Assembly (NCBI RefSeq): GCF_016428905.1
Contig: NZ_JAELTQ010000012.1
Coordinates: forward strand, 1 to 64,000
Direction of reading: 5' to 3'
Length of the DNA: 64,000 nt
Source: Dyella sp. ASV24
Lineage (GTDB): Bacteria; Pseudomonadota; Gammaproteobacteria; Xanthomonadales; Rhodanobacteraceae
Position 1 is the first letter of the stretch; each line of letters begins with the position of its first letter. A program made the position numbers and the translations under genes. A model generated the notes under the pieces. That model was not told the origin of the DNA. It did not search any database and saw only the letters and a program-made list of their open reading frames with translations. This document shows positions 9,171 to 16,708 of this stretch, in pieces.

Positions 9171-10346
9171 TCATGGCGCCGAATACTTCACCTGCCCCGT
9201 GCGACTCATCGCCGCCGCCTCCAGAATCCCACCCAACCGCTGGATATTTTCATCCCACCGAAACCGACTCGCATGCGTCGCAATCAGCGCGCCATCCCAC
9301 GACCTGCCCAGCGCATCAACCAACGCACCTTCCAACCCGATGCGATCATGCGCATTCACCAACACGCCCGCGTGCTCCGGCAACACTTCGGGAATGCCGC
9401 CGACGCGCGTGGCAACCACGGGTGTGCCGCAGGCCATCGCTTCGAGTACGACGTTCGGCACGCCTTCGTTGTGGCTGGGCAGGCACAGCAGGTCGGCAGC
9501 GCGGAACCAGTCGCCTAGCGCGAAGTGTTCGATGGCGCCAACCAGTCGTACGCGGTTCTGGCAGCCGAGGGCGGCGGCGCGCTGCAGTAGTGCTTCGCGG
9601 CAGGGGCCTGCGCCGATGAACAGCAGGTTGGCGTCGGGGTGGGTGAGTAGTACGCGAGGGAAAGCTTCGAGCAGGTCGAGGCAGCCTTTGGTGTCTTTCA
9701 GGTTGCCTACGTAGAGGATGATGCGTTCATCCTGCGGCAGTGACAGTTTTGTGCGGGCTTCGCTCAGCGAGCCGGGGTGGAACAGGTTGGGTTCGACGCC
9801 GTTGTAGATGACGTGCACACGCGAGGGATCGACGCCTAGTTCCACCACCTTGTCAGCCAATGCCTGGCTCACCGCTACGACGCCCTGGGCACCGCGCAGT
9901 GCGTGGCGGATCTGCGGTCGCAGAAGCGCCTGGGTCGCTTTGACGTTCAAATCAGTGCCGTGCACTTTGACCACATAGGGGATACCCAGGTGGCGCGCGA
10001 CCCAGCCAGCTGCGGCAGCGTCGGGGTAGGCCCAGCTCAGCAGCATGCAGTCGTACTGCGCGCGTCGCAGGCGGCGCAGTTTTTGAGTCAGCAGCGAGAT
10101 CAGCCAGAAGGCGGCGTGCATCGAGCGGCCGATCACCGGTGGATAGAAAAATACGAAGTGGTCGGTGTTGACGTTGTTGGTGCGGAATGGCGCCTGCTTA
10201 CGCCCAAAGCGCTCGCGGAAATCCACGGCGGTGAGCACATCTACCTCGTGCTCCCTGCCGAGTCGTTCGAACTGTTGGCGATTGAACGGGCTGCGCAGTG
10301 GGTCCCACGGCGAGGGAAACAGGTTGGTGAGTACCAGTACCTTCAT
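9171..10346 (-). CDS. Family 4 glycosyltransferase
   Basis: About 391 residues with the GT-B/GT4 pattern. The N-terminus is MKVLVLTNLFPSPWDPLRS, the middle has VVKVHGTDLN and VIYNGVEPNLFHPG, and the donor half has ILYVGNLKDTKG and HNEGVPNVVLEAMACGTPV with the conserved Glu. I chose the ATG at 10346, which overlaps the stop of the upstream gene as ATGA; starts at 10352 or 10361 are also in frame. It is the last gene of the long minus-strand run that begins with the assembly line. It probably adds one sugar to the lipid-linked repeat unit. Confidence 0.9.
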   Translation of the reverse strand: MKVLVLTNLFPSPWDPLRSPFNRQQFERLGREHEVDVLTAVDFRERFGRKQAPFRTNNVNTDHFVFFYPPVIGRSMHAAFWLISLLTQKLRRLRRAQYDCMLLSWAYPDAAAAGWVARHLGIPYVVKVHGTDLNVKATQALLRPQIRHALRGAQGVVAVSQALADKVVELGVDPSRVHVIYNGVEPNLFHPGSLSEARTKLSLPQDERIILYVGNLKDTKGCLDLLEAFPRVLLTHPDANLLFIGAGPCREALLQRAAALGCQNRVRLVGAIEHFALGDWFRAADLLCLPSHNEGVPNVVLEAMACGTPVVATRVGGIPEVLPEHAGVLVNAHDRIGLEGALVDALGRSWDGALIATHASRFRWDENIQRLGGILEAAAMSRTGQVKYSAP

Positions 10347-11464
10347 GCGCATGTTTCGCACTCCATGTCCAGGTACAGGCGTTCATAGCGCGCTGCCATG
10401 GCTTCCAGGGAACCGTGTTTCTCCACCCATGCGCGCGCCGCGTGTCCGTAGGTCGATGCGCGGTGTGGGTTGTCCAGTAGCGATAGCATGGCTTCGGCCA
10501 GGGCATCCGGATCGCCCGGCGGCACCAACTGGCCGGTGCGACCACTGTAGATGATCTCGCCATTGCCGCCGACGTCGGTGGCGACGATGGGCAGGGCGAC
10601 GGCGCAGGCTTCCAGCAGAGCCATGGAATAGCCCTCGCTGGCAGAAGACAGTACGAAGAGGTCCAGCCCTTGCAGCAGGTCGCGGACGTCGTTGCGATCG
10701 CCGAGGAAATGCACGGCATGACGCACACCTTCCTCTGTCGCGCATTGCTCCAGGTCGGCGCGCAGTTCGCCGTCACCGATCAGTAGAAGCGTGGCAGAGG
10801 GATGCTGAGCGTGAATCAGTCGAAACGCGCGGATCAGTCCGGCCTGGTCCTTGGTCCAGTTGAGGCGGCCCACGTTGCCGATGAGGAAGGCGTCGTCCGG
10901 AAGTCCAAGCATCTCCAGCAACTGTTGGCGCATAGGGCCGGACGCCGGCCGGAAACGCTCGACTGCGATGCCGTTGGGTACGACGCGCGTCATATCCTGG
11001 GGCAGCATGCCGCGTGAGATTCCGTTGCGGCGCGCTGCCTCGCAGACCGTCACGACGATGTCCGTACGCGCCAGCGAACGACGGTACAGCCACTCCTTGC
11101 GACCTGTGCGCTGTCCGGCACCCATGCCGTGACGTGTGTTGAGGGTGCGCAGCATGCGAAGGCCGCACGAAGCCAGCACGGCTTGGTAGTGCGCCACGGC
11201 GTTGTGCGTATGCAGGACATCGGTGGCATGGCGATCGATGGCCCAGCGCGCACGCGCCAAGGCGCGCAGGTCGACGCCGCGCCCTTTATTACAGGCGATC
11301 ACAGGAATGCCGGCGGCATCCAGTTCGTGCGCAAGCGAGCCGGTTTCGTAAAGGCAGACGACTTGGCACTGATGCCCTTGTTGCTGCTGCCGCTGCACCA
11401 GGTCGAGCACCATGCGCTCGAGGCCGCCACGGTTGAGGTTTTCGACCACGTGGGTGATGTTCAC
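10343..11464 (-). CDS. Family 4 glycosyltransferase
   Basis: A 373-residue GT4 enzyme. Visible features are HVVENLNRGGLERMVLDLV at the N-terminus, TLNTRHGMG and VVPNGIAVERFRP in the middle, and IGNVGRLNWTKDQ followed by LSSASEGYSMALLEACAVALPIVATDVGG in the donor domain. This pattern is common among exopolysaccharide and lipopolysaccharide sugar transferases. Its stop overlaps the start of the next glycosyltransferase. It starts 106 bp downstream of the CapK-like gene, a gap in which no feature was seen. Confidence 0.9.
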   Translation of the reverse strand: MNITHVVENLNRGGLERMVLDLVQRQQQQGHQCQVVCLYETGSLAHELDAAGIPVIACNKGRGVDLRALARARWAIDRHATDVLHTHNAVAHYQAVLASCGLRMLRTLNTRHGMGAGQRTGRKEWLYRRSLARTDIVVTVCEAARRNGISRGMLPQDMTRVVPNGIAVERFRPASGPMRQQLLEMLGLPDDAFLIGNVGRLNWTKDQAGLIRAFRLIHAQHPSATLLLIGDGELRADLEQCATEEGVRHAVHFLGDRNDVRDLLQGLDLFVLSSASEGYSMALLEACAVALPIVATDVGGNGEIIYSGRTGQLVPPGDPDALAEAMLSLLDNPHRASTYGHAARAWVEKHGSLEAMAARYERLYLDMECETCA

Positions 11465-11570
11465 GGGGAGTCGTACCTCTTTGCGCGGCGAGGTTGGGGC
11501 ATGGGCGTTCCCGCTTTCCCAAAGGGTGTTGGTAGCCGGTGATCGATCAGATGGATATGGACCATGGCGA

Positions 11571-12935
11571 TCAGGCTCCCGTCAGTTCCGACCGTGTGAC
11601 ACGGTGCTTGCCGCTTTGCGTGAGCGGGATGTCGTCTACGAAGCGATGGTCCAATGCCACCTCGTTGCCGAGTACCTTGGCGGTCTCGCGCTGGATGTAG
11701 GCGATGGAAGCGTCGTCGAAGCCGTCGCCGCGCACGATGGACAGCTCCAGTCGATGCAGCTCCCGCTGCACCAATTGGAAGCGCGTGAGCCCCGGCACAT
11801 CCTTGAGCATGTGCGGGAAGAACTCGCCCGGCAGGATGCGACCATCCGGCGTGCGGATGGCGTCGAGCACGCGGCCTTCCACCCGCTCCAGCAGCGGCAG
11901 GCCGCGCCCGCAGGGGCAGCTATAGGCCGTGGATGCGGTGGCGAGATCGCCGTTGAGGTAGCGGATGAACGGCATGCCGTAATTGGACAAGTCGGTGATC
12001 GCCACTTCGCCGGGGCCACTGGCGACGCGGCTGCGATCGGTGTCCAGCAGTTCGAGTGCCAGATGGTCGGCGTTGATGTGCAGGCCGTGGTGGTGTGCGC
12101 ATTCGGAAGCGATCAGCATGACCTCGCGGCAGCCGTAGGTGTTGTAGACCGGGCAGCCGAATGCGTTGGCGATGACGTCGCGTTGGTGGGGGTGAAGTGC
12201 CTCTGCAGCACCGATCACGGCGTCGGGACGATGCATCTTGCGTCCGGTCTCCACAATCCACTTGGCCAGCTGCGTGAGCGGGTTGACGTAGCCGACGATG
12301 ATGGCGGGGCGATAGCGATCGATGGCATCTGCATAAGTGGACAGGTTCGATTCCGTCATCTCGAAGCTGTTGAGCATGCGGCGGGCGAACAGTGCGTTGT
12401 AGACGCCATCCTTGAACTGATGCATCCGGCCCGGCGTGCCTACCGCGCCCGCCCATAGGTAGAGCGTGCGACGTCCGAGGCGTGAACCGGCCCAGCCGTA
12501 GCCGCGCCACATCACGGCCATGCGGCGCTCGTAGCTTTCATGTGTGTAGCCCAGCTTCAGCGGCTCGCCCGTCGAGCCGCCGGTGCGCTTGAAAAGCAGG
12601 CGGCCGCGCCAGGAGCTCGCCTGCAGGTCGTCGAAGTTCTCGCGGATGTCGGCCTTGGTCAGCACGGGCAGGCGCGCATAGTCGTCCATGCTGCGGATGT
12701 CTTCCGGAAGAATCCCCAGCTCGCGCCAGCGGCGGCGGTAGTAGGGCACTTCGCGATAGCAGTGGTCGATCAGTGTCTTGAGGCGCTGGAACTGCAGCGC
12801 GGCGAGCGCCTCCGGGGAGTACCACTGGTCGCGCTCGTAGGCATCAAGCCAGGATAGCGTGCTGCGGCGACGCAGGCCGCTTTCATAAGCCGGATAGAGC
12901 GCGCGGCGGAAAACCTGTTCGTACCAGTCACTCAT
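11571..12935 (-). CDS. CapK-like acyl/AMP ligase (phenylacetate-CoA ligase family)
   Basis: A 454-residue protein of the CapK/phenylacetate-CoA ligase branch of adenylate-forming enzymes. The phosphate-binding loop reads FKRTGGSTGEPLKLG around residues 112-126. Later motifs are YNTYGCREVM, PFIRYLNGDLA and a C-terminal IPLTQSGKHR that resembles the catalytic-lysine loop. A Cys-containing CPCGRG patch sits before the C-terminal subdomain. Relatives are common in capsule loci and lack a clear acceptor. Here it is 6 bp downstream of the Wzy-like gene and in the same run as the NRPS genes, so it may activate a carboxylic acid or the assembly-line product for transfer to sugar; that is inference. 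Confidence 0.85.
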   Translation of the reverse strand: MSDWYEQVFRRALYPAYESGLRRRSTLSWLDAYERDQWYSPEALAALQFQRLKTLIDHCYREVPYYRRRWRELGILPEDIRSMDDYARLPVLTKADIRENFDDLQASSWRGRLLFKRTGGSTGEPLKLGYTHESYERRMAVMWRGYGWAGSRLGRRTLYLWAGAVGTPGRMHQFKDGVYNALFARRMLNSFEMTESNLSTYADAIDRYRPAIIVGYVNPLTQLAKWIVETGRKMHRPDAVIGAAEALHPHQRDVIANAFGCPVYNTYGCREVMLIASECAHHHGLHINADHLALELLDTDRSRVASGPGEVAITDLSNYGMPFIRYLNGDLATASTAYSCPCGRGLPLLERVEGRVLDAIRTPDGRILPGEFFPHMLKDVPGLTRFQLVQRELHRLELSIVRGDGFDDASIAYIQRETAKVLGNEVALDHRFVDDIPLTQSGKHRVTRSELTGA

Positions 12936-12941
12936 GGCGAA

Positions 12942-14207
12942 TCATCCTTCCGTCCTCAGCAGGATGCTGACCAGCACGAACAGCCCGGCAATGCTGCCGA
13001 TGGCGGCGGGAACCCAGCGCATGCCGCTTTCGCTCATGCTGAAGGAGGGCATGTCGCCGATGCGTTCGCGCGCGCCCAGGTAGAAGCCCGTGACGATGGC
13101 CAGCACCACGTACAACACGATCATGTAGCTGCGACTGAGGAAGAACGCGCAGGTGAACATGCCGCACAACGACAGCAGCAGCGTCAGCGCCATGGGCCGC
13201 TCGATGCTCCAGGCGGCGTGGCGCTCGGGGTCGGTGATGGGATCGGGCTTAAGGCGCAATACGGTCGCCACCATCCAGAACGTGTAGCCGATCAGCATCA
13301 GCCACAATACGTAGCCGACGAAGCCGGTTTCCGCCAGCACCAGCACGAACGAGTTGTGTGCGGTGAGCGGGTTGTAATCGGTGAAGTTGCCGGGGCCCAC
13401 GCCAAAAAGGGGGTGGGATTTGAACATCTGCAAGCCTTCGTACCAGGCGTCCACGCGGCCACTGGCCGATTCCTCGCCGGCATCGAGCTCCTGCATGCGT
13501 GAGGAAAGCAATTTCATCACCGCAAGGCCCGCGGCACCCAGTACGCCAGCGACGATGACGCCGCGGCGATACCAGATGTAACCGCCGGCGACGACCAGTA
13601 CACCGAGCATCGCACCGCGCGAATTGGTGAGGCGTACGCCGTAGAGCAGAGTCAGGATGCAGGCCAGCCAGAACAGCTTGCCGAAGAAGCCTGCGCGCTT
13701 CAGCAACAGGCAGGCCATGGGAAATACCGAGACGAACAACATGCCCAGGTCATTGGGGTCGTTGAAGATGCCCACGTACTGGATGCGCCCATCATCGCCA
13801 AGCGGAATGCCGGTCCAGCCGACGCCGGTGTTTGCCTGGCCGATGCCATGCACGGCCAATACGGTGGCGCACATCACCATCACCGCCATCAGCACCAGGA
13901 TGCGCCGCTGGGTATTGCACGCTGCCGCGATCATGAAAAAGGTGAGCACGACAGGGCCGAACTTGCCGAGCTGATCCTTCACGCCACCGACCCAGCCATT
14001 GGCGACCTCTGAGAACATCAGTACGGCGAAGAAGGCCAGCAGGATGATGAACTGCGGCGCACGCGGCCGGCGCGCGCCGGAGGCGAGCCACGCGGCGAAG
14101 GCTAATGCCAGCACGATCGGCAGCACGGGCACGCCAAGCAGCGCCGGTATGTACTCCTGCGGCCTGACGATGGTCAGGACGACGTAGCAGAGGATCAGTG
14201 GGAACAT
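12942..14207 (-). CDS. Wzy/O-antigen ligase-like membrane protein
   Basis: A 421-residue polytopic membrane protein with about ten or more hydrophobic segments. A Wzy_C-type region is present: the stretch around residues 255-300 contains GRVDAWYEGLQMFKSHPLFG, then VGPGNF and AHNSFVLVLAETG, with the conserved His and Gly residues of O-antigen ligases and polymerases. The N-terminus with IVRPQEY resembles ligases found in exosortase-associated polysaccharide loci. It would polymerise or ligate lipid-linked repeat units at the periplasmic face. It is separated from the deacetylase by an unusual palindromic spacer and lies 6 bp before the CapK-like gene. Confidence 0.85.
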   Translation of the reverse strand: MFPLILCYVVLTIVRPQEYIPALLGVPVLPIVLALAFAAWLASGARRPRAPQFIILLAFFAVLMFSEVANGWVGGVKDQLGKFGPVVLTFFMIAAACNTQRRILVLMAVMVMCATVLAVHGIGQANTGVGWTGIPLGDDGRIQYVGIFNDPNDLGMLFVSVFPMACLLLKRAGFFGKLFWLACILTLLYGVRLTNSRGAMLGVLVVAGGYIWYRRGVIVAGVLGAAGLAVMKLLSSRMQELDAGEESASGRVDAWYEGLQMFKSHPLFGVGPGNFTDYNPLTAHNSFVLVLAETGFVGYVLWLMLIGYTFWMVATVLRLKPDPITDPERHAAWSIERPMALTLLLSLCGMFTCAFFLSRSYMIVLYVVLAIVTGFYLGARERIGDMPSFSMSESGMRWVPAAIGSIAGLFVLVSILLRTEG

Positions 14208-14211
14208 GGCT

Positions 14212-14477
14212 GAGCCTGTTTATGACCTTCGCGCAGCCCGCGCCGGGAGCTGTTTGCTTGCAGGCCAAGGAAGAGGGAAGGAGTGTATGTCGATACACGA
14301 CTGAGCGATGACGCTGGCCTGTGGGCAAACAGACCCGGCCCGGAGGGTTGTCCTTGAGTGGCCGCCATGCGGCAGCGCGCGGCTTGACCTGACAGCCAGT
14401 CAGGCGCTGCGCCACGCACTACCACCTGGCGGCCACTCAAGGACAACGCGGGCTGCGCGAAGGTCATAAACAGGCTC
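14212..14477. repeat. Nested palindromic intergenic element
   Basis: A perfect 31 bp inverted repeat pairs 14212-14242 with 14447-14477. A second perfect 21 bp pair joins 14347-14367 to 14427-14447. The right arms are contiguous, while the left arms are split by 104 bp. That insert has its own imperfect 18 bp arms (CTGTTTGC..CAGGCCA) and a small GTGTAT-GTCG-ATACAC hairpin. The innermost part holds a CCTGAC-AGCCA-GTCAGG hairpin. The right arm covers the last codons of the upstream deacetylase gene. Confidence 0.9.
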
Positions 14478-15558
14478 TCTCATCCGTTGTAGCCAAGTGG
14501 GCGGGCGTCGGATAGCCGACCACGCCGGGCATGGCCAGCAATGCGGCGAACCAGGCTTTGCCGTAATAGCGCTCGACGGCGATGCGATACAGCGAGTAGC
14601 GATTGTCGGCCGGTCGCGGATTGGTGCCACTGATGTAGCTGCAGGCCAGATCGAACCCTGCATCGCGCGTTACCTCGATGACCTGTCGGTCGAACGCGCG
14701 ATTGCTGCCGACCGGATAGGACATCAGCAGCGGCATTGGCCCGAGTTCGCGAAGCAAGGCGTTGCGGGAGTCGAGAACCTCGCGCTCCAGTTCCTCGCGC
14801 GGCAGCTTGGAGAGCATCCAGTGATTGACGCCGTGCGAGCCGATCTCCAGGCCGGCGGCGCGCATTTCGCGCAGCTGGTCCCAGTTCATCGGGCGGCAGT
14901 CCGCAGGCCGCGCATGTTCGGAGGGCATCTGCCACTCATCTTCCAGGCGGCGGATCATGGCTGCCTGTGTCAGCGCGCTGATCTCTTTCATGTTGTCGAG
15001 TACTTGGCCTGCCAAGGCGCGGCGTTCGTCGCGCGTCGCTGGCATCGGCACATCCATGCCGAGCTCGGGAAGTTCCAGTCGTGATGCATCGCTGAGCAGG
15101 ATCATGTGCACCAGCCAGTCGTACGCGTACGGGCGACCGCTGTCGATGTGGCCAGTGGAGATGAAGAAGGTGGCCGGGACGCCGAGTTCCTTCAGAATGG
15201 GATAGGCAATGCGGTAGTTGTCGTCGTAACCATCGTCGAAAGTGATGACTACCGCATCGGGCGGCAACGGGTGGCCCGCGTTGATGGCGGCAGCCACGTC
15301 GCTGAGGCGCATGGGCCGATAGCGTTCGCGCACCAGCGTCATCTGTTCGCGGAACTCTTCCGGCGTGGTGCTGACCAGTTCCATGTCGAACTCGTACTGC
15401 TCCGGGTCGGGTACCGGCATGACGCGGTGGTAGGCAAGGATGCGCAGGTCTTTCTGCCACCACGCGCGCATCTTCTGCAGCGGGTTGAGCAGGCCGGCGC
15501 TGTAGCACAGTTCGCCCAGTCGTTCACGGATGCCAGTGTGCGGCGTCTGGCTCACCAT
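14464..15558 (-). CDS. NodB-type polysaccharide deacetylase, membrane/periplasmic type
   Basis: About 364 residues from the ATG at 15558. A much longer open frame exists upstream but is the shadow of the glycosyltransferase gene, whose stop overlaps this start by 7 bp. The CE4 motifs are ILAYHRVMPVP, VITFDDGYDDNY, ATFFISTGHID and the His-containing EIGSHGVNHWMLSKL, with a late MSYPVGSNRAFD. This is the PgaB/IcaB-like arrangement with a long insert between motifs. It probably deacetylates an amino sugar of the glycan. Its last codons fall in the right arm of the palindrome at 14447-14477, so the end of the protein may vary among relatives. Confidence 0.88.
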   Translation of the reverse strand: MVSQTPHTGIRERLGELCYSAGLLNPLQKMRAWWQKDLRILAYHRVMPVPDPEQYEFDMELVSTTPEEFREQMTLVRERYRPMRLSDVAAAINAGHPLPPDAVVITFDDGYDDNYRIAYPILKELGVPATFFISTGHIDSGRPYAYDWLVHMILLSDASRLELPELGMDVPMPATRDERRALAGQVLDNMKEISALTQAAMIRRLEDEWQMPSEHARPADCRPMNWDQLREMRAAGLEIGSHGVNHWMLSKLPREELEREVLDSRNALLRELGPMPLLMSYPVGSNRAFDRQVIEVTRDAGFDLACSYISGTNPRPADNRYSLYRIAVERYYGKAWFAALLAMPGVVGYPTPAHLATTDERACL

Positions 15559-16682
15559 AATTGTTCCCCTCGGCTGCGCGCGTAGGCGATCGACGCCTGC
15601 GCCGCGTAAAGATTGAGATAGAAGAACGCCACCATCAGGCGTACCGGCAGCCAGCGCCCCGCATTGGGTCGCGCGCGTTCGATGGCGACCAGCCCGATGC
15701 CGCCCAGCAGGACGGCAAGCACGGCGCCATACGCGAGTTGGTGACGGGCCAGGTAGGCGGAGGACAGCAGCAGCGACAGCAGCAACCAGGGCGCCATCAG
15801 GCGTAGCATCTTGTGGCTCATGAACTGGAACCACAGCGGGTTGCGGGAAGGTGAGAGCAGCCACGGCGCCACATCCATCAGCTGGAAGCAACCGACCATG
15901 GCGCGCATGCGGCGGGCCTGTTCGTCCAGCGGGGCCTGTGCGGTTTCGCCCCAGGCGACGGCACGCGGCTCGAACACCACGCGCCGGCCGCGGGCGGCGA
16001 CGCTCATGGGTACGAGCACGTCGTCGAGCAAGGTGTCGGGTGGTAGTGGCTTGTAGTATTCGGCGCGCACGGCATACAGCGCGGCGCACACGCCTACCGA
16101 TGAGCCGCAGAGACTTTCCTGTCGGCGGATGAACTTCTCGTAGTGCCAATAGGCGTTCACGCCGTGGGCGAATGTGCTGCTCACGTTCTCCAGTTCAAGG
16201 CTGCCGCTGACCGCGCCAACGTGCGGGTCGCCCAGATTGCCCACCACTTCACGCAGCGCCAGTGGCGACAGTTTGTGCTGCACGTCAGTCATCAACAGGA
16301 TCTCGCCACGCGCCGTCGCCACGGCGTCGTTGAGGCATAGCGCCTTGCCGCGTGAGACAGGGAACTCGAGCACGCGGACGCGCGCATCGTGCGAATGGCG
16401 CACAAGAGCAGCGGTGCGGTCCTTGCAGCCGTCGCAGGCGACGATGATCTCGATGTACTCGGCCGGATAATCCAGTGCGCGCAGGTTCTTCAGCTTGGCG
16501 CGGATATGCCTTACGCCATCACGCACCACGATGATGATGGATACGGTGGGCAGCACCGGCTGCTTGCGTACCGGGCGATGCATCAGCTTGCCGCACAGCC
16601 AGGCGATCAGCGGGTAGCCGACGAAGATGTAGAGCAGCATCCAGAAGCTGCCCCTGCACACCCATGTCGCTATCGTTGTCAT
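15552..16682 (-). CDS. Membrane-bound family 2 glycosyltransferase
   Basis: About 376 residues from the ATG at 16682, which has a GGGGGCGGGA ribosome site; the open frame extends to a GTG at 16712 overlapping the NRPS end. The N-terminal segment is hydrophobic, the catalytic part shows TVSIIIVVRDG, IIVACDGCKD and LLMTDVQHK, followed by LLDDVLVPM and the Q(R/Q)xRW-like QARRMRAMVG. Three to four C-terminal membrane segments complete the processive GT2 layout seen in hyaluronan/PgaC-type synthases. It starts 26 bp after the second NRPS gene, so it probably belongs to the same transcript. Confidence 0.88.
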   Translation of the reverse strand: MTTIATWVCRGSFWMLLYIFVGYPLIAWLCGKLMHRPVRKQPVLPTVSIIIVVRDGVRHIRAKLKNLRALDYPAEYIEIIVACDGCKDRTAALVRHSHDARVRVLEFPVSRGKALCLNDAVATARGEILLMTDVQHKLSPLALREVVGNLGDPHVGAVSGSLELENVSSTFAHGVNAYWHYEKFIRRQESLCGSSVGVCAALYAVRAEYYKPLPPDTLLDDVLVPMSVAARGRRVVFEPRAVAWGETAQAPLDEQARRMRAMVGCFQLMDVAPWLLSPSRNPLWFQFMSHKMLRLMAPWLLLSLLLSSAYLARHQLAYGAVLAVLLGGIGLVAIERARPNAGRWLPVRLMVAFFYLNLYAAQASIAYARSRGEQLW

Positions 16683-16708
16683 GTCCCGCCCCCTGTGGCC
16701 ACGCCCGT

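Noticed and set aside
15559-16149. N-terminal extension giving a 561-residue deacetylase frame
   Set aside because: The extra 197 residues are Arg/Pro/Ala-rich and lie entirely inside the membrane-bound GT2 gene; the ATG at 15558 gives a proper family N-terminus.
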